DNA of 64,000 bases, from positions 62,001 to 126,000 of the forward strand of contig CANRNJ010000001.1 of assembly GCA_947631955.1 (NCBI GenBank), read 5' to 3'. Shown piece after piece: positions 43,608-53,724 of the stretch. The DNA comes from an uncultured Lachnospiraceae bacterium. GTDB lineage: Bacteria > Bacillota > Clostridia > Lachnospirales > Lachnospiraceae. The number at the start of each line of letters is the position of its first letter. Position 1 is the first letter of the stretch. The notes below the pieces were generated by a model. The model did no database searches. It worked only from the letters and a program-made list of their open reading frames with translations, and was not told where the DNA came from. The translations under genes were made by a program, and so were the position numbers.

Positions 43608-44456
43608 TCAGTTTTGATCGAAACTATAGGATTTCGTGTCCTCGCTGTACTCGCGCATATCGAGCGTTCCCGCTTTTCCGATCAGATTCGGCAGGATATA
43701 CTGGAGTTTCATGATCTTTTCGTCTATGTATTGATCGTTGCCCAGAGCGACCTTTGCATCGCCGAACAGCAGCGTGATATTATAGTCCGCGTCAAAATAG
43801 ATCTTGTCCGCAGCCATGGAATATTTTCCCAGCTGCTGGGAGATATCCAAGACTTCGTCAAACACTTCCGGGTTTTCCACGGGAAGGACTTCGTGCAGGA
43901 TGACATGATCAAATTTCAGCCCGGTGACCTGCGGGATGCCCTTGGTCTGCTCAGTGGATGTTTCCACCACGATGCCGTCCTTGTCAAAATAAACATACCG
44001 GCCCAGATACGACACATAACCGGCCAGCGCTTTCTCGTACACGGTGATCCGGATCGTGTCCTTCGCTTCGATCTCCACATCCATCGTCTGGATGAAAGGG
44101 ATGTCCTCCATTCCTTTGTCCTTATATTTCAGGGCCAGAAACAGAGAGTTGTGTCCGAATCTTCCGCCCATCACCATTTCCATGATCTCTTCATTGGTAT
44201 AATGGACATTTCCTTCCACATATACTGTAGTGACCGTGTAGTTATGGATAATGTATTCATAACCGCCTGCCAAGACCGCAAGCAGAAGCAGGAGCGTGAC
44301 GGACAGGATCGCTGTCCGCCTGCCTTTGTTAAAACGCAGCTTCTCTTTCCGCACGCCCGCGCTTTTTCTATCGCCCGGCTCAGGATCACCGTTTTTGACA
44401 AGCCGCAGATGAGTATTCCCGGTGTTCAGTTTTCTGTGGTTCTTTCTGTGAGCCAT
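43608..44456 (-). CDS. divIB: Cell division protein DivIB/FtsQ
   Basis: A 282-residue bitopic protein: basic cytoplasmic part (about 45 residues), one membrane helix (about 48-66, TAILSVTLLLLLAVLAGGY), a POTRA domain (VTTVYVEGNVHYTNEEIMEM) and the FtsQ/DivIB beta domain (IRITVYEKALAGYVSYLGRY). It belongs to the FtsL-DivIC-DivIB complex. GAGGACATCGG precedes the ATG. It follows murA by 53 bp. Confidence 0.9.
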   Translation of the reverse strand: MAHRKNHRKLNTGNTHLRLVKNGDPEPGDRKSAGVRKEKLRFNKGRRTAILSVTLLLLLAVLAGGYEYIIHNYTVTTVYVEGNVHYTNEEIMEMVMGGRFGHNSLFLALKYKDKGMEDIPFIQTMDVEIEAKDTIRITVYEKALAGYVSYLGRYVYFDKDGIVVETSTEQTKGIPQVTGLKFDHVILHEVLPVENPEVFDEVLDISQQLGKYSMAADKIYFDADYNITLLFGDAKVALGNDQYIDEKIMKLQYILPNLIGKAGTLDMREYSEDTKSYSFDQN

Positions 44457-44509
44457 CCGATGTCCTCATATGATTTATGCTCTGTGCGCCGGTCTTTTTC
44501 CTTCTGATG

Positions 44510-45760
44510 CTAAGCGAGTTCCAGATCGGCCCCCAGATCTCTTAAGCTTAATACGATATCTTCATATCCTCTGTCTATATAATGGCGGTTCGTCACGATA
44601 CTGGTCCCGTCCGCCCCAAGCGCCGCAATGACAAGCGCTGCGCCGCCGCGCAGTTCCTGAGCCTGTACGATGGCCCCGTGGAGCCGTCCGTTTCCCGCCA
44701 CATAGGCAGTATTCCCGTGAATCGTGATATCCGCGCCCATCCTGCGCAGTTCGGAAACGATGCGGAAACGGTTTTCAAACACGGTTTCCTCGATGCGGCC
44801 CCCGCGCCCCGACAGCGCCATGACCGCCATAAAGGGCGACTGCATATCCGTGGGAAACGCCGGGTAACAGCCTGTCGTCACCACATCGGCCGTGCCCGCG
44901 TGATCCATGCCCGTCACGACAATGCCGTCCGGCTCGTATTCGACTGCGGCCCCCATGGCGGCCGCCTGCTCCAGAACGCTTTCCATGTGATGCACCGGCG
45001 CATCTTTCAGGAAGACACGCCCTCCGGCGCACATGCAGGCGCACAGATAAGTGCCTGCGACAATACGGTCCGCCGGAACACGGTACCGCACCGGCGTAAG
45101 CTTATCCACTCCCCGTATGACCAGACGCTGCGTGCCGCTTCCCTCGATATGCGCGCCGGCGGATTGAAGAAATTCGCACAAAGCCTGTATCTCCGGTTCT
45201 CTCGCCGCCGGTTCGATGGTGGTCGTGCCGTCGGCCAGAACCGCCGCAAGGATCAGGTTTTCGGTCACGCCCACACTGACAAACGGAAGCTTCATTTCCG
45301 CCCCTTTGAGTCCCGGCGTTTCCGCACAGAATCCCTTCTCCTGCTCCTTTATCGTTACGCCCATCCTGCGAAGGGACCGCAGATGCAGGTCTATGGGTCT
45401 TGCGCCGATCACGCATCCGCCCGGATACTCCATGCACACCCTGCCCGTTCTGGCAAGAAGCGCTCCCACAAGCATTACGGAAGACCGCATCACTCCCACG
45501 GAATCCGAAGGCATGTCACACTCTGACAGTCCCGCCGTATCCACCCGGATAAGCGTTTCTTCCCGTTCCACTGTACAGCCCAGACTTTCCAGAAGTCTTT
45601 GCATATGAAAGACATCGGAGATCTCCGGGCAGTTCTCTATCTCACATGTTCCGTCTATCAATAACGTCGCCGCCAGAATAGGCAGCGCCGCATTTTTTGA
45701 CCCTTGTATCGTAGTCTGTCCATCCAGACAGCTGCCGCCATAGATACGAATAGCGTCCAT
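44510..45760 (-). CDS. murA: UDP-N-acetylglucosamine 1-carboxyvinyltransferase
   Basis: A 416-residue enzyme making the first committed step of peptidoglycan synthesis (enolpyruvyl transfer from PEP). Substrate motif QGSKNAALPILAATLL is at the start, and the catalytic Cys lies in PGGCVIGARPIDLHL (about residue 114), the residue alkylated by fosfomycin. Later FPTDMQSPFMAVMALSG contains the conserved Asp. GAGGTAAGGAAT precedes the ATG. It lies 72 bp after ftsW. Confidence 0.96.
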   Translation of the reverse strand: MDAIRIYGGSCLDGQTTIQGSKNAALPILAATLLIDGTCEIENCPEISDVFHMQRLLESLGCTVEREETLIRVDTAGLSECDMPSDSVGVMRSSVMLVGALLARTGRVCMEYPGGCVIGARPIDLHLRSLRRMGVTIKEQEKGFCAETPGLKGAEMKLPFVSVGVTENLILAAVLADGTTTIEPAAREPEIQALCEFLQSAGAHIEGSGTQRLVIRGVDKLTPVRYRVPADRIVAGTYLCACMCAGGRVFLKDAPVHHMESVLEQAAAMGAAVEYEPDGIVVTGMDHAGTADVVTTGCYPAFPTDMQSPFMAVMALSGRGGRIEETVFENRFRIVSELRRMGADITIHGNTAYVAGNGRLHGAIVQAQELRGGAALVIAALGADGTSIVTNRHYIDRGYEDIVLSLRDLGADLELA

Positions 45761-45832
45761 ATTCCTTACCTCGAATCCAAAAATATGACCTATTCTATCT
45801 ATATGGCTTTTGAAAAGAAAGTTATCTTGTCC

Positions 45833-47011
45833 CTATAAATCTTTGAGCCGGATACCTCTGGCCACGCTTAAGACCAGACCGATCTCTATCAGCAGGAACA
45901 TCACCGATGATCCTCCGTAGCTGATGAACGGGAGCGATATTCCGGTATTGGGTATCGTGTTCGTCACGACCGCGATATTGAGGATCACCTGAATGGCGAT
46001 ATGGCCGAGCACCCCGACCACAAGGAGCGCCCCGAACAGATCCGGCGCGTTGTTGGCGATCACCATAAACCGCCAGATCAGCATGATGAACATGATAATG
46101 ACGGCAAAACCGCCGAACAGCCCCAATTCCTCGCAGATGATCGAGAAGATCATATCGTTCTGCGCCTCCGGGAGAAAGCCGAGTTTCTGCATACTGGCTC
46201 CCAGTCCCTTGCCGAGTACGCCGCCCGACCCGATCGCGTAGAGAGCTTGGATCGTCTGAAATCCCTTGCCGCTCGAATAAGCTTCCGGATCAAGCCACGC
46301 GAGGATACGCTCTCCTCTGAAACCTACGTCGCCCTCCCCTGTGCCCGCCTGCGCCGACGCCATCTGCACGATGGCGAACACCGCTAGCGCGGCCAATGCC
46401 AAGCCCGTTAGTCCGAGAATAATGAACCTCTTGTAGTCCGGACAGGAAACAAACAGCATCAGCGCCGCGATCCCCACAACGATGATGGCGGAACTGAGGT
46501 TATTCGTGATCTGCCAGAGCATGAAGGCGATCGGCATGGGAACGGCCAGTACCGTCAGAAAGCCTTTCCGGCCCCGTATCTGCTTGCCCATCGTACAGAT
46601 CATGCTCGCCAGAAACAGGATCATACACAGTTTTGCGACCTCCGCAGGCTGCAGGGAAATCGGTCCTATGTACAGCCATCTCTTGGCGCCGTGCGACTCG
46701 TGTCCGAACGGTATGATCAGCAGGATCAGCACCACCGACACGATATATCCGATCACGGCGAAACGTTCCCAGAAATGATAAGGCACATTCGCCACAGCGA
46801 TCATGGCGATCAGCCCTAGGATCGTTGCAAAGACCTGTTTTCTGAGATAGTATGTGGAATCTCCCAATTCCAGATTGGCCTCATAGGAACTGGTCGAATA
46901 CACCATGATCAGCCCAAACCCCAGTAAAAACAGCACAATGAACAACAGACTGTAATCCATAAAGCTTTCATGATTCAATTGTCTTCTCCGCGAAGGACTC
47001 CTCTGTGCCAC
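45833..47011 (-). CDS. ftsW: SEDS peptidoglycan polymerase FtsW
   Basis: A 392-residue SEDS protein with about ten membrane helices. Hallmarks are YGLIMVYSTSS-like residues near 35, GAKRWLYIGPISLQPAEVAK (about 110-130), and the late GISLPFISYGGSSVMFLL. It polymerises septal peptidoglycan with a class B PBP. The GTG start directly abuts the murD stop, with GGAGG 13 bases upstream inside murD, so translation is probably coupled. Confidence 0.95.
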   Translation of the reverse strand: MAQRSPSRRRQLNHESFMDYSLLFIVLFLLGFGLIMVYSTSSYEANLELGDSTYYLRKQVFATILGLIAMIAVANVPYHFWERFAVIGYIVSVVLILLIIPFGHESHGAKRWLYIGPISLQPAEVAKLCMILFLASMICTMGKQIRGRKGFLTVLAVPMPIAFMLWQITNNLSSAIIVVGIAALMLFVSCPDYKRFIILGLTGLALAALAVFAIVQMASAQAGTGEGDVGFRGERILAWLDPEAYSSGKGFQTIQALYAIGSGGVLGKGLGASMQKLGFLPEAQNDMIFSIICEELGLFGGFAVIIMFIMLIWRFMVIANNAPDLFGALLVVGVLGHIAIQVILNIAVVTNTIPNTGISLPFISYGGSSVMFLLIEIGLVLSVARGIRLKDL

Positions 47012-48388
47012 CTACTCTGTTTCCTCCAGTTTATTTACAAGTTCTTTGAAAAGTCTGCCTCTTGCCTCATAATTCGGGAACATCCCCCAGCTGGCGCATG
47101 CGGGCGACAGGAGCACCGCGTCACCGCTCTGCGCGCGGTCCACGCATATCGCAAAGGCCTCCTCAAAACTGTCCGCCAGAATGATATCCCTGATGCCGTG
47201 CCTTTTCGCGCAGTCGGCGATCTTATCTCTCGTCTGCCCAATGAGCACAAGACATTTGACCTTGCCGTCGAACGCCTCGATCCACTCGTCATACTGGCTC
47301 TGTTTGTCATAACCGCCGCCGATCAGGACCGTCGGTCTGCTCATGGCCCGGATCCCCTGAATGGCCGCATCCGGATTGGTTCCCTTGGAATCGTTGTAAT
47401 AGTCCACGCCCCTCTTGGTGGCCACAAATTCGATCCTGTGCTCAACCGCCTTGAACTGTCTGACCACGGACAGGATCGTTTCCATGGGAACGCCCATCGC
47501 CCGCGTGACAGCGATCGCCGCCATGACATTCTCCACATTGCACAGGCCCACCAGATTCATATCGTGGATATTCATCAGCCGTCTGGATCTGCCTTCTTCC
47601 GCCAGACAGATCTCCTCTCCGTCCAGATACAGCCCGTCTTCCAGTTTCCTTGCGGAAGAGAACCACACGACGCGGGCGGGGCATCTGCCGCCGAAATCCC
47701 TTGTATAGCCGTTCTCATAATTGAGCACGCAGATCTGGTCCTTCGTCTGATTTCTGGCGATCGCCTCTTTGGCCGCCGCATAGTTTTCCATAGTATGATG
47801 CCGGTTCAGATGATCCGGCGTGATATTTAAGATTGCCGATACATCCGGGCGGAAACGCTCGACCGTTTCCAACTGGAAACTGCTGATCTCCGCCACCGTC
47901 ACCGTATCGTCCACGGCGTCCAGCGCCGTAAGCGTATAGGGATTGCCGATGTTTCCCACAACATCGACATGGCTGCAGCAGGCCGCCATGATCTCGCCCA
48001 CAAGAGATGTCGTCGTCGTTTTTCCGTTGGTGCCCGTGATGCCGATCACGCGCCCTTTTCCGAGCCGGTACGCAAGTTCGATCTCGCCCCAGACGGCCAC
48101 GCCCCTTTTGCGGAAACTTTCCACAAATTCCGTATCCGTCGGCACGCCGGGACTGAGTATCACCAGACAGACCGCCTCCGCAGTCTGATCGGGCAGCTGG
48201 CCCAGTACGATATCCACCTCCGTACCGTCCGCAAATTTCTTAAGGATCTCGTCCTTATCCAATTGTTCATTGGCGTCAAAGAGGATCGGAACGGCTCCGA
48301 TCCGGCACAGCGCCTGCGCCGCGCCGACGCCGCTTATACCCGACCCCACCACCAGGACTTTTTTCCCTTGCAGATCTTTTATCTCCAT
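47012..48388 (-). CDS. murD: UDP-N-acetylmuramoylalanine--D-glutamate ligase
   Basis: A 458-residue Mur ligase that adds D-Glu. N-terminal Rossmann-like VLVVGSGISGVGAAQ, central P-loop VIGITGTNGKTTTTSLVGEI (about 108-127), then LNITPDHLNRHHTMENYAAA and DYYNDSKGTNPDAA of the C-terminal domain. The ATG six bases after GGAG is chosen; two earlier Mets have no site. It is followed without gap by ftsW and preceded 39 bp away by mraY. Confidence 0.96.
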   Translation of the reverse strand: MEIKDLQGKKVLVVGSGISGVGAAQALCRIGAVPILFDANEQLDKDEILKKFADGTEVDIVLGQLPDQTAEAVCLVILSPGVPTDTEFVESFRKRGVAVWGEIELAYRLGKGRVIGITGTNGKTTTTSLVGEIMAACCSHVDVVGNIGNPYTLTALDAVDDTVTVAEISSFQLETVERFRPDVSAILNITPDHLNRHHTMENYAAAKEAIARNQTKDQICVLNYENGYTRDFGGRCPARVVWFSSARKLEDGLYLDGEEICLAEEGRSRRLMNIHDMNLVGLCNVENVMAAIAVTRAMGVPMETILSVVRQFKAVEHRIEFVATKRGVDYYNDSKGTNPDAAIQGIRAMSRPTVLIGGGYDKQSQYDEWIEAFDGKVKCLVLIGQTRDKIADCAKRHGIRDIILADSFEEAFAICVDRAQSGDAVLLSPACASWGMFPNYEARGRLFKELVNKLEETE

Positions 48389-48427
48389 AACAATCTCCAT
48401 TCCGGACAAACAAAATCCGTTCCGTGT

Positions 48428-49384
48428 TCAGACTCCCATCAGCGCCAACAGGCACAGCAGCGCCGTCACGATGGAAAAGACGGCGACTACCCTCGTTTCC
48501 GACCAGCCGCATAATTCAAAATGATGGTGGATCGGCGCCATCTTAAAGATCCGCCTGCCTCCGGTCATTTTAAAATAGGACACCTGTATGATCACGGACA
48601 GCACTTCTATCATATAGATAAATCCCACGATCACGATAAACAGCGGCATCTGCATCATGTAAGCCGCCGCCGCAACGAACCCGCCGAGAGCCAGCGATCC
48701 CGTGTCGCCCATAAACACGCTCGCCGGATATACATTGAACAGCAGAAACCCCATAAGCGCTCCCGCCACCGCACAGGTGATCGGTTCAATGCCGCTCCCC
48801 GTACCGATCGCGACCACGCTGAAAAAAGTCGCCACAAGCACCGTGACGGAACTTGCCAGACCGTCTAAGCCGTCCGTAAAATTGGTGCCGTTGACCGTTC
48901 CGATCACGACGAAAAACAGGATCGGTATGTTCATCCAGCCAAAATCCAGATACATGCCGTCAACAAACGGCACTTTCATGGCAAGCGGCACATCGGTGTA
49001 CCGCAGCAGATATATTGCAAAAACAGCCGTCACAAGGATCTGAAGCACAAATTTCTGCCATGCCCGAAGACCCATGGAACGCTTCAGGACGACCTTGATA
49101 TAATCATCCACAAACCCGATCAGCCCGAATCCAAGCGTAAGGAACAGGATCGGTATGATCTTCGGATAATCTTTTACAAAAAAAAGAGAGGTGGCCACTA
49201 TCGCAATCAGGATAAGGATCCCGCCCATCGTCGGCGTACCGTTCTTCTTCAGATGGCTTTCGGGTCCTTCATCCCTGACCGTCTGGCCGACTTTCAGACG
49301 CCTCAAAAACGGAATGACGACAGGTCCGAGTACAACGCTTATCGTAAACGATATCATCACAGCCATCAAAATCGTTGAATTCAT
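48428..49384 (-). CDS. mraY: Phospho-N-acetylmuramoyl-pentapeptide-transferase
   Basis: A 318-residue ten-helix enzyme that makes lipid I. Motifs: GPESHLKKNGTPTMGGILIL (about 38-57), LGFGLIGFVDDYIKV with the catalytic Asp pair, GTNFTDGLDGLASSVT, and near the end MAPIHHHFELCGWSE. GGAGGGCAT precedes the ATG; 26 residues of open frame upstream lack a site. It follows a class B PBP gene by 123 bp. Confidence 0.96.
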   Translation of the reverse strand: MNSTILMAVMISFTISVVLGPVVIPFLRRLKVGQTVRDEGPESHLKKNGTPTMGGILILIAIVATSLFFVKDYPKIIPILFLTLGFGLIGFVDDYIKVVLKRSMGLRAWQKFVLQILVTAVFAIYLLRYTDVPLAMKVPFVDGMYLDFGWMNIPILFFVVIGTVNGTNFTDGLDGLASSVTVLVATFFSVVAIGTGSGIEPITCAVAGALMGFLLFNVYPASVFMGDTGSLALGGFVAAAAYMMQMPLFIVIVGFIYMIEVLSVIIQVSYFKMTGGRRIFKMAPIHHHFELCGWSETRVVAVFSIVTALLCLLALMGV

Positions 49385-49507
49385 ATGCCCTCCATCATCT
49401 CCACCATGCAGGAGCCGTCCCGCATGGTCTTCACAGGGACCGTCTGCGGTTCCTGCGGACATGATCCCGATTCTCTTAAGCGGCTTTTGGGCCGTCTTAG
49501 AAAATCA

Positions 49508-51259
49508 TCATGTTCTATTATAGTCCATCTTTTCCAAATATGGAAGAATGTTTTCAAAAAGCTGTCGTATCACCGGGGCTGCGATCTGCCCGCCGTAATA
49601 AGTCCCCTGGGGATCATTGATGATCGCGACCGCAAGCACCTTTGGGTCGTCTGCCGGTGCAAATCCCAGAAAAGAGGCTATATACCTGCCGCTTCCCCTC
49701 GGCAGCGTCTGGCTGGTCGCCGTCTTGCCGCCCACCCGGTACCCCTCTACCGCTCCGTTCTTTCCGCTTCCTTCCGCCACCACCTGCTCCAGTATATACC
49801 GCATGGAAGCCGAGGTTTCTTCGGATACGATGTTGTCTTTGACCGGATAGTCAAACGTCCGGCTGTTACTGCCGTCGCTGTCCGCTGTCCGCACCCCGAA
49901 ATGCGGAGTCACCCGCCTGCCTCCGTTGATGATGGAAGCCGCTGTCACCGCCAGTTGGATGGGCGTGATCTGAAAAGACTGTCCAAAGGAAATGGTCGCC
50001 AGTTCGACCGGGCCGATATCCTCCAGTTTGTGCATGATGGTCCCCGCTTCTCCGGGAAGGTCTATCCCGGTCTTGTCGAGAAGACCGAACTTTTCAAAAT
50101 ACGAATAATAGCGCTCCGCCCCGATCCGGAGCCCGACCGTTATAAAAACGGGATTGCAGGAATTCATGGTCGCCTTGACAAAGTCTTCCGCTCCGTGTCC
50201 TCCGACTTTGTGGCACCGGATCCTCCGGTCTTCCACCATGATATAGCCCGGACAGTTAAAAGTATCCGTCGTCTTGACCGCTCCCGATTCAAGCCCGGCC
50301 GCCGCCGTGACGATCTTGAACGTGGAACCCGGCTCGTAGGTGTCATTGATGCAGCCGTTGCGCCATATGCCGTTGAGCAGTTCCTGCTTTTTCTCCTCGC
50401 TCAGCCCTTCCGCGTTTACCGTATCGGGAAGGGCATACGGATCGTTTAAGTCAAACTCCGGCACGTTGACCATCGCCAAGATCTCGCCGTTTTGGGGATT
50501 CATGACGAGGATCGACACGCTGTCCGCCTCCTTGGTTTCCATCGTCTGAAGCGCAAGCTGGGTGGCGTAGCTTTGGATATTCATATCCATGCTGATATAC
50601 AGGTCTTTCCCCTCCACAGGCTCCACGCGCTCCTCGCCGGCCTCCGCCACTTCCACGCCCATGGCGTCCGTCACCGTCAGGATCGTTCCCGCTTTTCCCT
50701 GCAGGTATTCCTCATAGACGACTTCCAGTCCTATGATGCCCTGATTATCTCCGCCCGTAAAGCCGAGCACTTTCGACCCCAGAGAATCATACGGGTAGTA
50801 ACGTTTGAAATCTTCGTCCACTTTTACGCCCGCCAGATCGTACGCCCGGACCGCATCCCCGATGCTCTTATCCACGTTGCTCCGGATCTTCTCTATAGAA
50901 GATATCTTCTCCACTCTCTTCCGGACATATTCTTCCGAGAGCCCCAGTTCTCTGCTGAGAACGGCGATCACTTTCTCCTTGTCGGTGATCTGGCTGTGTA
51001 TCACGGATATGGTGCACACCGTCTTATTATCCGCCAATATCTTGCCGTTCGCATCGATGATCCTGCCCCGCGCCGCCTTGATGCTCCGCTCGCGTTCATG
51101 CAGTTCTTTGGCCTTCATGGTGTAATACTCGGACCGAAATACCATCAGATACACCAGTCTGCCCATCAGAACGGCAAAGACAAGCAGGCATAGGAACATG
51201 ACCGTCACCGTCTTGCTCCTGTGATATGTTTTTTGCTGATGCGGCGCTTCTTCCACCAT
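49508..51259 (-). CDS. Class B penicillin-binding protein (SpoVD/FtsI type)
   Basis: A 583-residue transpeptidase with one N-terminal helix (about 18-40), a pedestal domain and a catalytic domain. Active-site motifs: EPGSTFKIV (Ser nucleophile about 310), MNSCNP, and GGKTATSQTLP, where the third triad residue is Ala in place of the usual Gly (KTG). No PASTA domains. It is the second of two class B PBPs in the cluster; in spore formers one is vegetative (PBP2B) and one makes spore cortex (SpoVD). Which is which cannot be settled here. Short C-terminus. Confidence 0.9.
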   Translation of the reverse strand: MVEEAPHQQKTYHRSKTVTVMFLCLLVFAVLMGRLVYLMVFRSEYYTMKAKELHERERSIKAARGRIIDANGKILADNKTVCTISVIHSQITDKEKVIAVLSRELGLSEEYVRKRVEKISSIEKIRSNVDKSIGDAVRAYDLAGVKVDEDFKRYYPYDSLGSKVLGFTGGDNQGIIGLEVVYEEYLQGKAGTILTVTDAMGVEVAEAGEERVEPVEGKDLYISMDMNIQSYATQLALQTMETKEADSVSILVMNPQNGEILAMVNVPEFDLNDPYALPDTVNAEGLSEEKKQELLNGIWRNGCINDTYEPGSTFKIVTAAAGLESGAVKTTDTFNCPGYIMVEDRRIRCHKVGGHGAEDFVKATMNSCNPVFITVGLRIGAERYYSYFEKFGLLDKTGIDLPGEAGTIMHKLEDIGPVELATISFGQSFQITPIQLAVTAASIINGGRRVTPHFGVRTADSDGSNSRTFDYPVKDNIVSEETSASMRYILEQVVAEGSGKNGAVEGYRVGGKTATSQTLPRGSGRYIASFLGFAPADDPKVLAVAIINDPQGTYYGGQIAAPVIRQLFENILPYLEKMDYNRT

Positions 51260-51374
51260 ACAGAAAACCTCACAAAAAGGTATTGATACAATTTATTACC
51301 GTTCTTATGAGGTTATTCTTAATTTCCCGATTCTGTTTTATCAAAAAAGTTATTCCGCGCTGTGCCTGCCGGTC

Positions 51375-53681
51375 CTACGGCTCCTGTGTGCCTCCGTCTT
51401 CCGGTGTCCCATCGTCTTCCGGCGTTTCGTCCCCCTCTGTAGAGTCCTCGTCTTCCGATCCTTCATCTTCCAGCAGGCTGCCGCCGTATACTTGGGTCCC
51501 CGTTTCCGGATCATACAGATATCCGGTGCTGGGGTCTTTCAGATATCCGGTTTCCGGATCCACCGGAAACGTCTTCCAGACCTCTCTGGCCGCCTGATCC
51601 TCAGGGGATTCCGTCCCGTCGTCCTGTCCGTCCTGCCCGTCTTCTCCCTCATCGGCGCCGTCTTCGGCGGTTTCCGGATCAATGGGATTGCCCTCCTCGT
51701 CCACGGTCGGCTCTTCCGGAATGTTTTCCGGCATTTTCAGCTGTATCTGCAGTTCTTCAAGTTCTTTCCTCTCCTCGTCGCTAAGCTCTTCCGTCATAAA
51801 GACATTCAGGTACGGAAGCACTTCCGTCAGGATCTTGCGGACGATGCCCGTAGCGTATCTTGCATTATCCTGCGCAAACACGTTAGGCCTGTCCACTACC
51901 ACATAGATGGCGATCTGCGGATCGGCCGCAGGCGCATAGCCCATAAAAGAAACCACATATTCGCCGTTTTTACGGGGCAGCGTTTCCGCCGTTCCCGTCT
52001 TGCCGCCGATCATATAACCGGCGGGTCTTGCGGTCTTGCCGGTTCCCTTTTCACCGGTCACGACCGTATCGCAGAATTCCTTGACCATGGCGCTGGTCGA
52101 TTGAGAGATCGTCTGTTTCAGCACCCTCGGCTGAATATTCTCCAAAGTCGCTCCGTCCGCCGTCGTTATCTTATCCACAACGTGGGGTTCATAATAATAG
52201 CCGCCATTGATCAGGGAGCAGAAGCCCGTGATCATCTGTATCATCGTCGCGTTGAAACCCTGTCCGAAGGAATTGGTCGCCAGTTCGACGGGCCCCATGG
52301 AATCCTGATCGTAGATCATCGACACTGTGCGCGCCTCGCCCGCCAGATCGATGTTAGTCTTCAATCCGAAGCCGAAGATATGCTGATATTTCACGAAATT
52401 ACTCTTGCCCGTTTTCAAGGCAACGTTCATCAGCACTACGTTACAGGAGCGCTCTATGCCCTGCTGCACGGTAATGTAGCCGTCGCCGTAAGTCTGGTGG
52501 CACTTGATCGGCTTTTCTCCCTGAACGACTACCAGACCGCCCTCGCAGTTGTAGGACTCGTCCCCGTTGATCGAGCCGCTGTCCACCGCCGCCGCCACAG
52601 TAAAAGGCTTGGCTACCGAACCGGGTTCATAGGCCTCCACGATACAGAAATTCTTCCACAGCGCATTAAGCTGTTGATACATCGCCGCATCGTCCATGCC
52701 GTCTAAGATCTCCTGCGTCACGCACTCCCCCGTACGGTTGCCTTTTTCATCCACCAGCGGCATACCTAACAGATTGTCCGTATTGCGCGTATCGTTCAGG
52801 TCGTAATTCGGATAACTGGCCATCGCCAGAACCCTTCCCGTCGCGATCTCCATAATGATGCAGCCTATGTTCTCTGCGCCGTTGCCCGGCCTGTAATTGT
52901 CCTTGTATTCATCGTTGTATTCTTTCAGGTATTTTTCGACAATACTCTGAATGTTCGCGTCGATGCTCAGTTGGAGATTATCCCCGTCTTCCGCCGGGAT
53001 CGTCGTCCTCTCCAGAGTGGAATTTTCGTTCAGATAACCGTACTCTCTTCCGTTGAGTCCGCTCAGAGTATCATTGTAAAATTCTTCCAGTCCGTAGGTG
53101 CCCTGATTATCGTTTGTCGTAAAACCGATCACGTCGCAGGCGAGGGACCCGTTGGGATACTCGCGCTTGTATTCGCTCTCAAACCATACGCCGGTGATAT
53201 TTTTCCCCGCCTCCGGATCGTTGGCGATCTCCTGAAACGCGTTCATCTTCTCATAATCCACGCGCCTTGCCATCACATAATAGGAAGAGTTGGGATGCTC
53301 CGCTATGTAATTGCGCACTTCGTTCGTATCGATGTTGAAACACTTCCGCAGCGCGCTCAGCGTAGGCTCCAGATTCGCCTCGTCCCGCATAAGGATCTTC
53401 GTGTCCAAGATCACATTGTACACCTTGTTGCTGATCGCGAGCACTGTTCCGTTGGAATCCACAATGCTGCCACGTTTAAAAGGTATTGTCGTGGAGTCAT
53501 ACTCCTGCTGCGACAATACCTGTTTCTTATACTCCTCGCCATTATCCCTTGTGATCAGATACAGTTGGGCGCTGAGCCCGGCAAAAGCCGCCAGTATCAG
53601 GATAAACAACACCAACAGCTTCTTCTGCATCCTTACCGTAAATCTTGTGACGGCACTTTTTGCTCTTGTCTGGTTACTCAA
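51375..53681 (-). CDS. Class B penicillin-binding protein with acidic repeat tail
   Basis: A 768-residue transpeptidase: N-terminal helix (about 19-38), dimerisation domain, catalytic domain with EPGSVAKPF (Ser about 360), ERSCNV and GGKTGTAETLP. After about residue 625 comes an unusual 140-residue tail, strongly acidic (Asp/Glu/Gly/Gln), with three 8-residue repeats DPETGYLK / DPSTGYLY / DPETGTQV (51489-51560). No PASTA domains. Being first after ftsL, it is likely the septal PBP that works with FtsW. It lies 115 bp before the second PBP. Confidence 0.9.
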   Translation of the reverse strand: MSNQTRAKSAVTRFTVRMQKKLLVLFILILAAFAGLSAQLYLITRDNGEEYKKQVLSQQEYDSTTIPFKRGSIVDSNGTVLAISNKVYNVILDTKILMRDEANLEPTLSALRKCFNIDTNEVRNYIAEHPNSSYYVMARRVDYEKMNAFQEIANDPEAGKNITGVWFESEYKREYPNGSLACDVIGFTTNDNQGTYGLEEFYNDTLSGLNGREYGYLNENSTLERTTIPAEDGDNLQLSIDANIQSIVEKYLKEYNDEYKDNYRPGNGAENIGCIIMEIATGRVLAMASYPNYDLNDTRNTDNLLGMPLVDEKGNRTGECVTQEILDGMDDAAMYQQLNALWKNFCIVEAYEPGSVAKPFTVAAAVDSGSINGDESYNCEGGLVVVQGEKPIKCHQTYGDGYITVQQGIERSCNVVLMNVALKTGKSNFVKYQHIFGFGLKTNIDLAGEARTVSMIYDQDSMGPVELATNSFGQGFNATMIQMITGFCSLINGGYYYEPHVVDKITTADGATLENIQPRVLKQTISQSTSAMVKEFCDTVVTGEKGTGKTARPAGYMIGGKTGTAETLPRKNGEYVVSFMGYAPAADPQIAIYVVVDRPNVFAQDNARYATGIVRKILTEVLPYLNVFMTEELSDEERKELEELQIQLKMPENIPEEPTVDEEGNPIDPETAEDGADEGEDGQDGQDDGTESPEDQAAREVWKTFPVDPETGYLKDPSTGYLYDPETGTQVYGGSLLEDEGSEDEDSTEGDETPEDDGTPEDGGTQEP
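51489..51560. repeat. Three 24-bp repeats in the PBP tail
   Basis: Three in-frame 24-bp units encode Asp-Pro-(Glu/Ser)-Thr-Gly followed by Tyr-Leu-Lys, Tyr-Leu-Tyr or Thr-Gln-Val. They lie in the exported C-terminal tail of the septal-type PBP. Confidence 0.75.
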
Positions 53682-53724
53682 ATGATCACCTGCTTATGCC
53701 GCATACCATCCTTCTGCCGTAAGA

